A DNA stretch of 19,080 bases from BPIH01 sp042408535 (GTDB lineage: Bacteria; Chloroflexota; Limnocylindria; Limnocylindrales; CSP1-4). The notes beneath the pieces are model-generated. The model worked only from the letters and a program-made list of their open reading frames with translations, had not been told where the DNA came from and did not search any database. Location: assembly GCA_042408535.1 (NCBI GenBank), contig JBHORA010000173.1:1-19080 (forward strand), in the 5' to 3' direction. Positions within the stretch are counted from its first letter, which is position 1. The number at the start of each line of letters is the position of its first letter. Of this stretch, positions 1-8,413 are shown piece after piece. A program made the translations under genes and the position numbers.

Positions 1-13
1 GACCCGCCCGTAA

Positions 14-727
14 TCAGGCGACCCCGAGGTAGGCGCGCCGAACGGCGTCGTTCGCCTGGAGCGCCACCGCCGTGTCGGCGAGGACGATCCGACCCGTCTC
101 GACGACGTACCCGCGATCCGCCACGGTGAGGGCCATCCGGGCGTTCTGTTCGACGAGGAGGATCGTCGTCCCCTCCTCGTGGAGGAAGCGGATCGTGGCG
201 AAGATGCCGTCGACGAGCACCGGCGCCAGCCCCATCGACGGCTCGTCCATGAGGAGGACCCGGGGCCGGGTCATGAGAGCCCGTCCGATGGCGAGCATCT
301 GCTGCTCGCCACCACTGAGAGTGCCGCAGACCTGGTTGGCGCGCTCCTTCAGTCTCGGGAACATGTCGAAGACCCGCTCGATACCAGCCTCGATCTGCTG
401 GCGGTCGCGGACGATGTAGGCCCCCATGAGGAGGTTCTCCCGGACGGTGAGGCGGGCGAAGATCCGGCGCCCTTCGGGAACCTGAACGACGCCCCGGGCG
501 ACGATCTCGTGGGCCGGCGCCCGGGTGATGTCCTCCCCGTCGTAGCGGATCGAGCCGCTGCTCGGCCGAACGAGGCCGCTGATGGCATTCAGGGTCGTGC
601 TCTTGCCGGCGCCGTTCGCCCCGATGAGGGTGACGATCTCGCCCTCGGCGACCTCGATGGAGATCCCCTTGAGGGCGTGGATGTTCCCGTAGTGGACGTG
701 GACGTCGTGGAGCTCCAGGAGGGCCAT
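14..727 (-). CDS. livF: Branched-chain amino acid ABC transporter, ATP-binding protein LivF
   Basis: Cytoplasmic ATPase that pairs with LivG to drive import of branched-chain amino acids through LivH/LivM. The 237-residue product has the usual LivF length. Visible motifs are Walker A GANGAGKST (residues 36-44), the signature LSGGE (137-141) and Walker B VLLMDEP with D161/E162, followed by LLVEQN around the switch histidine position, where LivF typically has Gln. The ATG at 727 lies 2 nt downstream of the livG stop, so the gene is the last visible member of the livKHMGF operon and is probably translationally coupled. Only 13 nt remain to the window edge, so a terminator cannot be assessed. Substrate is inferred from the five-gene set; related HAAT-family systems can carry amides, urea or aromatic compounds. 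Confidence 0.95.
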   Translation of the reverse strand: MALLELHDVHVHYGNIHALKGISIEVAEGEIVTLIGANGAGKSTTLNAISGLVRPSSGSIRYDGEDITRAPAHEIVARGVVQVPEGRRIFARLTVRENLLMGAYIVRDRQQIEAGIERVFDMFPRLKERANQVCGTLSGGEQQMLAIGRALMTRPRVLLMDEPSMGLAPVLVDGIFATIRFLHEEGTTILLVEQNARMALTVADRGYVVETGRIVLADTAVALQANDAVRRAYLGVA

Positions 728-729
728 CG

Positions 730-1683
730 TCAGCTGATCGTTGGTGGAGTCGTTGGTGGAGTCGTTGGTGGGGTCACGCCGCCCTCGTCAGCTGCGGCCG
801 CGGGATCGTGCCCGGCTGGAGCATCGCCGCTCCCACCGGCGCTCCCCCGGCCGAGGTAGGCCTCGATGACCCGGGGGTCGCTCTGGATCTCGCGGGCCGT
901 GCCCTCGGCGATCTTCACCCCGTAGTCGAGGACGGTGATCCGGTCGGAGATGTCCATGACGACCCGCATCTCGTGCTCGATGAGGAGAACAGTGATCCCG
1001 AGCTCGTCGCGAAGGCGACGGATGAAGGCCGTCATCTCGGCCGTCTCGGCTGGGTTCATGCCCGCCGTCGGCTCGTCGAGGAGAAGGAGACGAGGCCGGT
1101 TGGCGAGGGCCCGAGCGATCTCGAGGCGGCGCTGGTCGCCGTAGGGGAGCTTGCCGGCGAGCAGGTCCCCCCGACCGGCAAGCCCGACGAAGCGGAGGAG
1201 GCGGCGCGCCTCCTCGAGGGCCTCCCGCTCCTCCTGGCGAACGCGTCGCGTCCGGAGGACCGAGCCGAACCAGGTCGAATGGAGGTGGTGGTGGAGCCCG
1301 ACGAGGACGTTCTCGATCGCCGTCATCGTCGCGAAGAGGCGGATGTTCTGGTACGTCCGGGAGATCCCGAGGTGGGCGATGTGGTCGCGCCGGAGGTGGT
1401 GGATCGGCCGCCCCTCGAAGAGGATCTCCCCCTCGTCGATCGGGTACCAGCCGGCGATGCAGTTGAAGAAGGTCGTCTTGCCGGCGCCGTTCGGTCCGAT
1501 GACGCTGACGATGGCCCCGGCCGGGAGCTCGAAGTCGAGCTCGCGGACGGCGACGAGGCCGCCGAACCGCTTCGTCACCCGCCGGGCGGCAAGGAGGGGC
1601 GTACCGTCCGGGATCGGACGGGGTCCTCCGCCCGGGTCGCGGATGGACGCGGTGGCCGTCGCGAAGGGCGTCCCCTCGGCCAT
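730..1683 (-). CDS. livG: Branched-chain amino acid ABC transporter, ATP-binding protein LivG
   Basis: Second ATPase of the Liv importer. The 317-residue product contains Walker A GPNGAGKTT (63-71), the LivG-style signature LPYGD (179-183) in place of LSGGQ, Walker B LLLLDEP (D203/E204) and the switch histidine in IEHEM (H237). The usual LivG ends near residue 277 (EAYLGRG). Here a further 40 residues or so of Gly/Ala/Asp and then a TPPT repeat are added. The N-terminus also has about 30 extra residues before the ABC core. The start codon ATG at 1683 follows the livM stop by 2 nt. The extra tail is probably disordered and not needed for ATPase function. Confidence 0.95.
   Translation of the reverse strand: MAEGTPFATATASIRDPGGGPRPIPDGTPLLAARRVTKRFGGLVAVRELDFELPAGAIVSVIGPNGAGKTTFFNCIAGWYPIDEGEILFEGRPIHHLRRDHIAHLGISRTYQNIRLFATMTAIENVLVGLHHHLHSTWFGSVLRTRRVRQEEREALEEARRLLRFVGLAGRGDLLAGKLPYGDQRRLEIARALANRPRLLLLDEPTAGMNPAETAEMTAFIRRLRDELGITVLLIEHEMRVVMDISDRITVLDYGVKIAEGTAREIQSDPRVIEAYLGRGSAGGSGDAPAGHDPAAAADEGGVTPPTTPPTTPPTIS
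740..775. repeat. 12-bp tandem repeat, three copies, in the 3' end of livG
   Basis: Three back-to-back copies of GTTGGTGGAGTC on the plus strand; the third copy has one change (A to G). On the coding strand this encodes the TPPT repeats that end LivG. The unit is a multiple of three, so changes in copy number would keep the reading frame and only alter tail length. Confidence 0.9.
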
Positions 1684-1685
1684 CG

Positions 1686-3455
1686 CTAGCTCGCCTCCGA
1701 AGAGCGAGCCCCGAGCGGCTCACCCGCCACCTCGGCCTCGATGGCGGGCTCGGCGACTTCCTCTGCCAGCTCCTCGACCGTGTGGAGCTCGCGGCGGGTG
1801 ATCTTCGACGGCAGGAGGCCCTCCGGCCGGAAGCGCATGACGGCGATGAGGGCGATCCCGTAGAAGAGGAAGCGGTACTCCTCGAACTCCCGGAAGAGCT
1901 CGGGGACACCGATGAGGAAGATCGCTCCGAGGACGACACCCGGATTGCTCCCCATCCCGCCGACGATGATGAGGGCGGCGACGTTGATCGAGACGAAGAC
2001 AGTCAGACTCGAAGCGAAGATCGAACCGACGAGGGCGGCGAAGACGGCGCCGCCGAGACCAGCGAAGGCAGCTCCAAGCATGTAGGCGAGGAGCTTCGTC
2101 TGGACGAGGTTGATGCCGAGGGCCTCGGCGACGTCCTCGTCCTCTCGGATCGCCATCCAGGCCCGACCGATTCGCGACTCGCGGAGCCGATAGGCGACGA
2201 AGGCGACGACGACGGCGAAGACGAGCGACAGGTAATAGATCTGGTTCGGACCGAAGAGGGGATGGTCGGGCGGCAGCTCGATCGGCTTCGGGATGTTCGT
2301 GATCCCTTGGGGGCCACCGAGCCAGTCCTTCAAGAGATCGGAGCCAGCGAGGATGCGGATGATCTCGCCGAAGCCGAGAGTGGCGATGGCGAGGTAGTCG
2401 CCGCGGATGCCGAGGACCGGGAGACCGAGGAAGCCTCCGAAGGCCATGGCGAGGACGACGGCGACGGGCACTGCCGCCCAGAAGGGCCAGCCGGCGATCC
2501 CGAGGGGACCGATCGAGGTGAGGAGAGCGACGGTGTAGGCCCCGACCCCGAAGAAGGCGACGAAGCCGAGGTCGAGGAGGCCGGCCAAACCGAGGGTGAT
2601 GTTCAGGCCGAAGCCGAGGAGGACGTAGAGGGCAACGAGGGCGACGACATGCGCGACGAAGGGACCGAGGAGATGGGGTGCCAGGATGACGAGGGCGACT
2701 CCGACCACGGCGGCAGGACCCGCCAAGGCCCTCCGGCCGGCGGCGGGCATCGCTGCATACCGCTCCCGAACGCGGAGCCACCGAGTCAGGACGACGTACC
2801 CCCCGACGGCAACGAAGGTGAGAGCTGCCCCGAGGGGCGTGAGGCCATCCGAGGCGAAGAGGGAACGGGCGAGCGGGCCGAGGCCGCCGGCGATCATCGG
2901 CGTTCGCAGCAGCCCGGCGAAGAGGCCGAGAACGAGGATGCCGACGAGCCCGTACCCGAGCCCCAGGCGGGGTGTCGGCGGCAGGATGCGGACAAGCCCG
3001 CCGAGAAGGCCAACGATGAGCCCGACGAGGATCGGATACCAGAAACCGAGCGGTCCGAGGCCGGCCGTGAGGAGCCCGTAGAGCTGGGGGCCGGCGTTGA
3101 TGGTCAGGGCCCGCAGGTCGACCACCTGACCGACGACGACGAGGAGTGACAGACCGGCTCCACTGATCGCTCCCGCCAGTCCGCCGTAGGCGACGGCGAG
3201 GCGGGTCGTCGCCGCCTGGCGCGCGGCGAGGAGTCCGGCCGCAACGATGGTCAAGAGCGCCGACACCTGGCCGAACGAGAGGAGCCCGGCCACGATGGGC
3301 CGCTTGTCGAAGACGGGGACGATCCCGACGAGGCAGAGGTAGAGGGCGATCGTCGCCCCGCCGAGGCCGATGGCGACGATCTTCGATCGCGACGGGCGAT
3401 CGCCGCCCGCTCGACGTGCCGGCGTGACGTCTGCCCTCACGAGTGAAGCCGCCAT
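1686..3455 (-). CDS. livM: Branched-chain amino acid ABC transporter permease LivM, long N-terminal form
   Basis: Membrane permease that forms the translocation pore with LivH. The conserved LivM core occupies roughly residues 255-545, with motifs such as LGFGLNITLGLAGLLDLG, FGVGAYT, LGIRGDYLAIATLGFGEI and the GGMGSNPG segment, and ends in FRPEGLLP. Ahead of it lie about 250 residues with roughly six hydrophobic segments, giving 589 residues in total; E. coli LivM is about 425 and many homologues about 300-350. The last 45 residues are acidic and probably cytoplasmic. ATG at 3455 lies 6 nt after the livH stop. No stop or frame break suggests that the N-terminal part is a separate gene. Confidence 0.93.
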   Translation of the reverse strand: MAASLVRADVTPARRAGGDRPSRSKIVAIGLGGATIALYLCLVGIVPVFDKRPIVAGLLSFGQVSALLTIVAAGLLAARQAATTRLAVAYGGLAGAISGAGLSLLVVVGQVVDLRALTINAGPQLYGLLTAGLGPLGFWYPILVGLIVGLLGGLVRILPPTPRLGLGYGLVGILVLGLFAGLLRTPMIAGGLGPLARSLFASDGLTPLGAALTFVAVGGYVVLTRWLRVRERYAAMPAAGRRALAGPAAVVGVALVILAPHLLGPFVAHVVALVALYVLLGFGLNITLGLAGLLDLGFVAFFGVGAYTVALLTSIGPLGIAGWPFWAAVPVAVVLAMAFGGFLGLPVLGIRGDYLAIATLGFGEIIRILAGSDLLKDWLGGPQGITNIPKPIELPPDHPLFGPNQIYYLSLVFAVVVAFVAYRLRESRIGRAWMAIREDEDVAEALGINLVQTKLLAYMLGAAFAGLGGAVFAALVGSIFASSLTVFVSINVAALIIVGGMGSNPGVVLGAIFLIGVPELFREFEEYRFLFYGIALIAVMRFRPEGLLPSKITRRELHTVEELAEEVAEPAIEAEVAGEPLGARSSEAS

Positions 3456-3461
3456 GCCGAC

Positions 3462-4538
<1,077 letters not shown>

Positions 4539-4556
4539 CGGCGCCTCGATGAATGG

Positions 4557-4587
4557 GGCGAGCCGGGCTGTCCGAGCCCGGCTCGCC
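4557..4587 (-). promoter_or_regulatory. Perfect 13-bp hairpin between livK and livH
   Basis: The arms at 4557-4569 and 4575-4587 are perfectly complementary (core GCGAGCCGGGCT) and enclose a 5-nt loop. The minus-strand sequence after the stem has no T-run, so it does not look like a full intrinsic terminator. Its position between binding-protein and permease genes fits an mRNA-stabilising or partial read-through element; that role is inference. Confidence 0.7.
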
Positions 4588-4601
4588 GCTGCTGACGAGG
4601 A

Positions 4602-5843
4602 TCAGGAGCCCGGCGACGGCTCAGGCTTCCAGATCGGCTTCTCGGGCGGCCACTGGCCACCGACCTCGCGGGCGGTGATCTGATAGACGGCGATGACCGG
4701 GGCGCTGCAGTCACCGTACTGGCTGCAGGTGAGCTTGCCGGTCACGCCCGGGAAGTCCTTCGTTTGGTAGAGCGCATCGCGGAGCGCCTGGCGCCCGATG
4801 TAGAGCGTCCCGTCGCCGCCCTTGACGGCCACCTTTTCGATGGCGGCGAAGAGAATGTTCGTCGCGTCGTAGGCGTGGGCATGGAAGATGCTGATCGGGT
4901 CACCGTACTTCGCCTTGTACTTGGCGAGGAAGCCAGCGTAGTCGCCGCCGAAGGCCGTGAAGTCGGGGCTCGACAGGTACATGCCCTCGGCCGCCGCACC
5001 GGCCGCCTTGACGAAGTCCGGCGAGAACATGCCGTCGGCGCCCATGAGCTTGACGTTCTCGAGACCCGGAACCTCCTTCGCCTGGGCGGTGATGTAGCCG
5101 CCCTCGGCGACGAAGATCGGGTAATAGATGAACTCGGGCCCGGCGGCCGCGATCTTCGTCAGGACCGGCTTCATGTCGGTCTGTCCCTTCGAGACCGCCT
5201 CCTGGGCGACGATCTCACCGCCAAGCTGCTTGAAGGAATCGGCGAAGACCTGGGCCAGGGCCTGGGCGTACGCGGAGCCGTCGTGAATCGTGGCCGCCTT
5301 CTTGAGACCGAGCTCTTTGTAGACGAACTCGGCAGCCACCTTGCCCTGGACCGCGTCGCTGTGGGCGGTTCGAAGGTAGCCGGCGAACTCCGGCCCGCGG
5401 CTCGGCTCGGTGAACTGGGGGCGGGTGTTCGACGGCGAGATCGTGACGAGGCCAGCGCTGTTGAGGGTCGCCATGCCGCCTGCGGTCTCGTCCGAGCAGC
5501 TCGAGCCAATGAGACCGACGATCGTCTTGTCGGCGGCGAGCTTCTGGGCGGCGGTGGCGCCACCCTCGGGCGTGCAGAGCGCATCCTCGGAGGTCAGCTC
5601 GATCTGGTGATCGAGCAGCTTGCCGCCCTTGTCGTCGATGGCGATTTCGACGCCTCGCTTCGAGTCCTCACCGAGGGAAGCGTTTGCCCCCGACAGGACA
5701 CCCCAAAAAGCGATGTGGATCGGCTCGCCAGGCGGGATCTCGACGACGCCGAGCGGGTCGGCCGGTGGCGTCGTCCCACCGCCGCCAGCGCAGGCGCTGA
5801 CGGCGAAGACGAGGGCAATGGCGATGCCACTGAATCGTCTCAT
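4602..5843 (-). CDS. livK: Branched-chain amino acid ABC transporter substrate-binding lipoprotein LivK
   Basis: Extracellular solute receptor (Peripla_BP_6 / type I periplasmic-binding fold), anchored to the membrane by a lipid. From the ATG at 5843 the 413-residue product begins with a lipoprotein signal (MRRFSGIAIALVFAVSAC, lipobox VSAC, lipidated Cys18), then a Gly/Thr/Pro linker and the binding domain starting IHIAFWGVLSGANASLGED. Two cysteine pairs (DALC/SSCSD and LTCSQYGDC near the C-terminus) could form disulfides. The start is chosen because GGAGGAG sits just upstream of the ATG and the signal peptide follows directly. The reading frame is open for another 103 codons upstream, but that part is Arg/Pro-rich with no homology signal. 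First gene of the liv operon. Confidence 0.95.
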   Translation of the reverse strand: MRRFSGIAIALVFAVSACAGGGGTTPPADPLGVVEIPPGEPIHIAFWGVLSGANASLGEDSKRGVEIAIDDKGGKLLDHQIELTSEDALCTPEGGATAAQKLAADKTIVGLIGSSCSDETAGGMATLNSAGLVTISPSNTRPQFTEPSRGPEFAGYLRTAHSDAVQGKVAAEFVYKELGLKKAATIHDGSAYAQALAQVFADSFKQLGGEIVAQEAVSKGQTDMKPVLTKIAAAGPEFIYYPIFVAEGGYITAQAKEVPGLENVKLMGADGMFSPDFVKAAGAAAEGMYLSSPDFTAFGGDYAGFLAKYKAKYGDPISIFHAHAYDATNILFAAIEKVAVKGGDGTLYIGRQALRDALYQTKDFPGVTGKLTCSQYGDCSAPVIAVYQITAREVGGQWPPEKPIWKPEPSPGS

Positions 5844-6265
5844 CTGCTCCTCCTCGACCTTCTTTCCCGGCTCCGGCGACGAGGGTCGCAGCCGGGTCTT
5901 CGGTGCGCGGTCAGATCCCTCCGAGGCCGGGTGGGGAAGGGCGATCGGCTGCGGGTCCGGCACCCCGCTCGCCGCGGGCATCGACCCGGGCGGTACGGCC
6001 CGCGCGAGCTGAGCGCTGCTGGGCCTGGCGTCCGCTCTCGAGTCGAGCCATCGTCTTCTCCACCAACCGCCCCGGGCGATCACCCAGGCAACCGGCGCGA
6101 CGGCCACTTCGAGTGGGCGAACCTGCCGGTGGCGTGCAGCCCGGCGAGGCACGCACGATCCCCGAGAGCAGCCGCTTCAGGGTGGCCCCATGATAGTCGG
6201 TCCGGCGCGGACGTCAAACCCGATGGCGCGGGGTGCCCGGGTTCAGGTCCGCGGAACGCTCGGGT
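5844..6265 (-). other. Long non-coding leader and promoter region of the liv operon
   Basis: No convincing gene lies here. It contains the promoter at 6190-6217 and, from the predicted transcription start near 6183, a leader of about 340 nt ending in a GGAGGAG ribosome-binding site. I found no recognisable riboswitch core, T-box or leucine-codon leader peptide. A short hairpin-forming CACT-TCG-AGTG is present at about 6105-6115. Open frames across it (for example 81 codons, minus strand, 5911-6156) look like GC-rich noise. Confidence 0.5.
6190..6217 (-). promoter_or_regulatory. Sigma70-type promoter for livKHMGF
   Basis: On the minus strand, TTGACG (6217-6212) and TATCAT (6195-6190) are separated by 16 nt, close to the TTGACA/TATAAT consensus and AT-rich against very GC-rich surroundings. 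It lies between the stop of the upstream membrane-protein gene and livK. Predicted start of transcription is near 6183. Confidence 0.6.
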
Positions 6266-6685
6266 TCAGGCGCGCGGCGGCTCCCTGAAGAGCTCGTAGA
6301 CGGCTCGAGCGTGGACGACGAGCCCGAGCCAGGCGAGCCAGTAGCCCGGAGCCCGGTCGGGGAGGAAACCGGCCGGATAGGTGACGAGGAGGTCGAGCGG
6401 CCAAACGAGGACCCCGGCGAGGCCGCCCAGAAAGACGATGAGGTAGACGACGGGTCGGTCGAAGCCAACGGGTCGGTCGCTGGCGTAGGGCAGGGCGACG
6501 AGGGCGATCGTCGCCAGGGCGGCGAGGAAAACGACGATCCCCGCCCCGTCGAAGGCGCACAGCTCGATGGGTGGCAAACCGATCCCCTCGCCCGCCCGGT
6601 ACCAGGGCAGGAGGCAGGCGACGAGGAGGATCGCTGCCGCGGCGAGGGCGATGAGCCTGGCCCGGCCGAGGGGACGACGGTGCAT
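6266..6685 (-). CDS. Small integral membrane protein, four helices, unknown function
   Basis: The 139-residue product has four hydrophobic segments, roughly residues 10-28, 46-66, 80-100 and 115-130, with a short Arg-rich cytoplasmic N-terminus and an LLPWY motif after helix 1. I do not recognise the family. ATG at 6685 lies 3 nt after the hpt stop, so it is very likely cotranscribed with hpt. No catalytic motif is visible, and no function is assigned. Confidence 0.75.
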   Translation of the reverse strand: MHRRPLGRARLIALAAAAILLVACLLPWYRAGEGIGLPPIELCAFDGAGIVVFLAALATIALVALPYASDRPVGFDRPVVYLIVFLGGLAGVLVWPLDLLVTYPAGFLPDRAPGYWLAWLGLVVHARAVYELFREPPRA

Positions 6686-6688
6686 CCT

Positions 6689-7255
6689 CTACGCCAGCTC
6701 CGCGTAGACCTCGGGCCGGAGGACCCCGACGAAGCGGAGGTTCCGGTAGAGCTCGCCGTAGTCGAGGCCGTAGCCGACGACGAACTGATCGGGGATCGTG
6801 AAGCCGATGTAATCGACGGGGATGTCGACGAGCCGGCGGGCCGGTTTGTCGAGGAGGGTGCAGATCCGGAGGGAGCGTGGGTTCTTGCCCCGCAGGTAGC
6901 GGATGAGATAGTTCAGGGTGAGACCGGTGTCGATGATGTCCTCGACGATGAGGACATCGCGGCCCTCGATGGAGGAGGAGAGGTCCTTCAGGATCCGGAC
7001 GAGTCCTGACGACTCGGTGGCGCTCCCGCCGTAGGAGCTCACCTCCATGAGGTCGATCCGGATCGGAATCGTCAACTGGCGCATGAGGTCGGCCATGAAG
7101 GGGAGGCTCCCCTTCAGAACGCTGACGAGGGTCAGCTCCCTGCCGGCGTAATCGGTGCTGATGCGGGCACCGAGCTCGGCCACCTTCGCCTGGATCTGCT
7201 CCTCGGTCAGGAGGATCTCGGCGATGTCCTCGACGAGATCGACCCGGCGGTTCAC
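6689..7255 (-). CDS. hpt: Hypoxanthine phosphoribosyltransferase
   Basis: Purine salvage enzyme that converts hypoxanthine (and often guanine) plus PRPP to IMP (GMP) and pyrophosphate in the cytoplasm. The 188-residue product has the family's usual length. It contains the K48-G49 pyrophosphate-binding pair in SVLKGS, the PRPP loop VLIVEDIIDTGLT (101-113), LLDKPARR and the base-binding DQFVVGYGLDY (156-166). The start codon is GTG at 7255 and overlaps the upstream gene's stop by 4 nt (GTGA), indicating translational coupling. The upstream partner is a nuclease-fold protein, which is not a standard purine-salvage neighbour; hpt is more often seen beside tilS and ftsH. Confidence 0.96.
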   Translation of the reverse strand: MNRRVDLVEDIAEILLTEEQIQAKVAELGARISTDYAGRELTLVSVLKGSLPFMADLMRQLTIPIRIDLMEVSSYGGSATESSGLVRILKDLSSSIEGRDVLIVEDIIDTGLTLNYLIRYLRGKNPRSLRICTLLDKPARRLVDIPVDYIGFTIPDQFVVGYGLDYGELYRNLRFVGVLRPEVYAELA

Positions 7256-7920
7256 GGTTCGCTATCGACCCCCGCGGGCGCCATGGGTGGTCTGGCTCGT
7301 CGGGGACGGGCCCGACCCGCCCGCCGTTCGGCCGCGACAGCCCCGTCGATCGGCGACGGGCGCCCGCGGGTGCCCCCATCGGGAGTGCCCGGTTCCCGAT
7401 CGGCCCCTCGCCGTTCGGGAAGAGGCCCTCGCAGCGCCCGATCGGGCACGACTTGGCCGAGGGCACCCGAGAGCTCCTCGGCGACGGCGAGGCGCCCGTA
7501 CTTCAGCATGAGCGCCCGAAAATCGCGAGCGTAGAAGAGCTTGATCTTGATATCTGGATAGAGCTCTCGGAGCCGGCGGAGCTTGCGGTTCTTCTTCCGA
7601 ACGAGGCGCTGGCGGAGGGTCGTCAGCTCGAGGTAGAGATCGAAGTCCGGTAGGTAGAAGTCCGGCGTGAAGCTCTCGAGGACCGTGCCGTCGAGCCTCC
7701 AGAGGATCGGAAAGACGTGGGGTTCGTACTCCCAGCGGACGGCGTAGAAGTCGAGGATCCGAGCGAGTTCGGCCTCGCTCGCGTGGGCGAAGGCAGGCCG
7801 TGGAGCGGCCGCGGCAGCGGGAGGGGGAGGCTCGGTGGGCGCGAATCGAGCGCCCGGCTCGGTAGGCGCGGACGAGGGCAGGGCGGCGGTGGAGCTCGGC
7901 CGGCGGGCGCCCTCTCTCAC
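7252..7920 (-). CDS. PD-(D/E)XK nuclease-like protein coupled to hpt
   Basis: Unnamed protein of 222 residues. The compact core at about 46-150 resembles a restriction-endonuclease-like fold: a helical part (ELARILDFYAVRWEYEPHVF), strand-turn FTPDFYLPDF with P86-D87, then YLELTT (E98-x-T100), a basic helix rich in Lys/Arg (RLVRKKNRKLRRLRELYP) and strand IKIKLFYARDF. The classic third residue Lys of ExK is Thr here, so activity is uncertain; a lysine of the basic helix could substitute. The N-terminal 45 residues are Ala/Pro-rich and the C-terminal 70 are Arg/Pro/Gly-rich, both probably disordered. GTG start at 7920 has only a weak ribosome-binding site. The stop overlaps the hpt start. Function unknown. 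Confidence 0.7.
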   Translation of the reverse strand: MREGARRPSSTAALPSSAPTEPGARFAPTEPPPPAAAAAPRPAFAHASEAELARILDFYAVRWEYEPHVFPILWRLDGTVLESFTPDFYLPDFDLYLELTTLRQRLVRKKNRKLRRLRELYPDIKIKLFYARDFRALMLKYGRLAVAEELSGALGQVVPDRALRGPLPERRGADREPGTPDGGTRGRPSPIDGAVAAERRAGRARPRRARPPMAPAGVDSEP

Positions 7921-7960
7921 GCTCGCCCGCTTCGGCTCATGGGCCCGCTCGTCCGATCGC

Positions 7961-8329
7961 TCATCGATCGTCGTCCGAGCGACGTGCCGTCGACGGGGAA
8001 TCGTCCCCGAGGAGCCCCCGAAGATCGCCCTGCCAGGTCGAGAGGAACTCGTGGGCGGCGAGGACGTCGTCGGCGCTGATCGGCGGCCGGTTCGCGAAGC
8101 GGGCCTCGTCGGCGGCCGTGAACTCCCCGTAGCGGGAGGGCCGCGACGGCTCCCCGACGAAGGTGACCATGCCGAGAGCGACGACCCCGCAGGCTCGGCA
8201 CGGTAGCTCGACGAAGGTGAGGTCGTCGCGCTGAGCGAGGATCCGGATCCGAGCCGGGTCGATCGGCCGTCCGCAGACCGTGCAGGACGTGGCAGCGAGC
8301 AGAGCCCGGAGACGATCGAGCGACTCCAT
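7961..8329 (-). CDS. Small zinc-ribbon protein, unknown function
   Basis: From the ATG at 8329 the product has 122 residues with two CxxC pairs (C16/C19 in CTVCGRPI and C44/C47 in CRACG) 25 residues apart, the spacing of a zinc ribbon. A hydrophobic strand follows (VVALGMVTFVG), then a charged C-terminal half with ISADDVLAAHEFL and a Ser/Asp/Arg tail. I do not recognise a named family. The frame is open much further upstream, but that part lies antisense to csoR. No Shine-Dalgarno is present; a TAGACT motif sits 8 nt upstream of the ATG, so the transcript may be leaderless. It is 40 nt upstream of the nuclease-like gene and probably starts that operon. Confidence 0.65.
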   Translation of the reverse strand: MESLDRLRALLAATSCTVCGRPIDPARIRILAQRDDLTFVELPCRACGVVALGMVTFVGEPSRPSRYGEFTAADEARFANRPPISADDVLAAHEFLSTWQGDLRGLLGDDSPSTARRSDDDR

Positions 8330-8413
8330 CACCTGGAAGTCTAGCGGGTCCGTCGCCACGACGCGGAGCCCGACCCTGCACCTCGCCTCGAGACTCAGTA
8401 CGATGGCGAGACC
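8330..8413. promoter_or_regulatory. Divergent promoter region between the zinc-ribbon gene and csoR
   Basis: This 84-nt gap carries both promoters. On the plus strand TACGAT (8399-8404) lies 9 nt before the csoR ATG. On the minus strand TAGACT (8343-8338) lies 8 nt before the zinc-ribbon ATG. Neither has a convincing -35 or a Shine-Dalgarno. An imperfect inverted repeat GGGTC (8346-8350)/GACCC (8372-8376) could be an operator, but it does not match a CsoR site clearly. Confidence 0.4.

Noticed and set aside
5844..6152. 103-codon upstream extension of livK
   Set aside because: Arg/Pro-rich sequence with no ribosome-binding site at 6152, and it would bury the clear lipoprotein signal peptide that starts at 5843 behind GGAGGAG.
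5911..6156. 81-codon minus-strand frame in the liv leader
   Set aside because: Arg/Gly/Pro-rich composition, no ribosome-binding site and no recognisable motif; treated as chance in GC-rich leader sequence.
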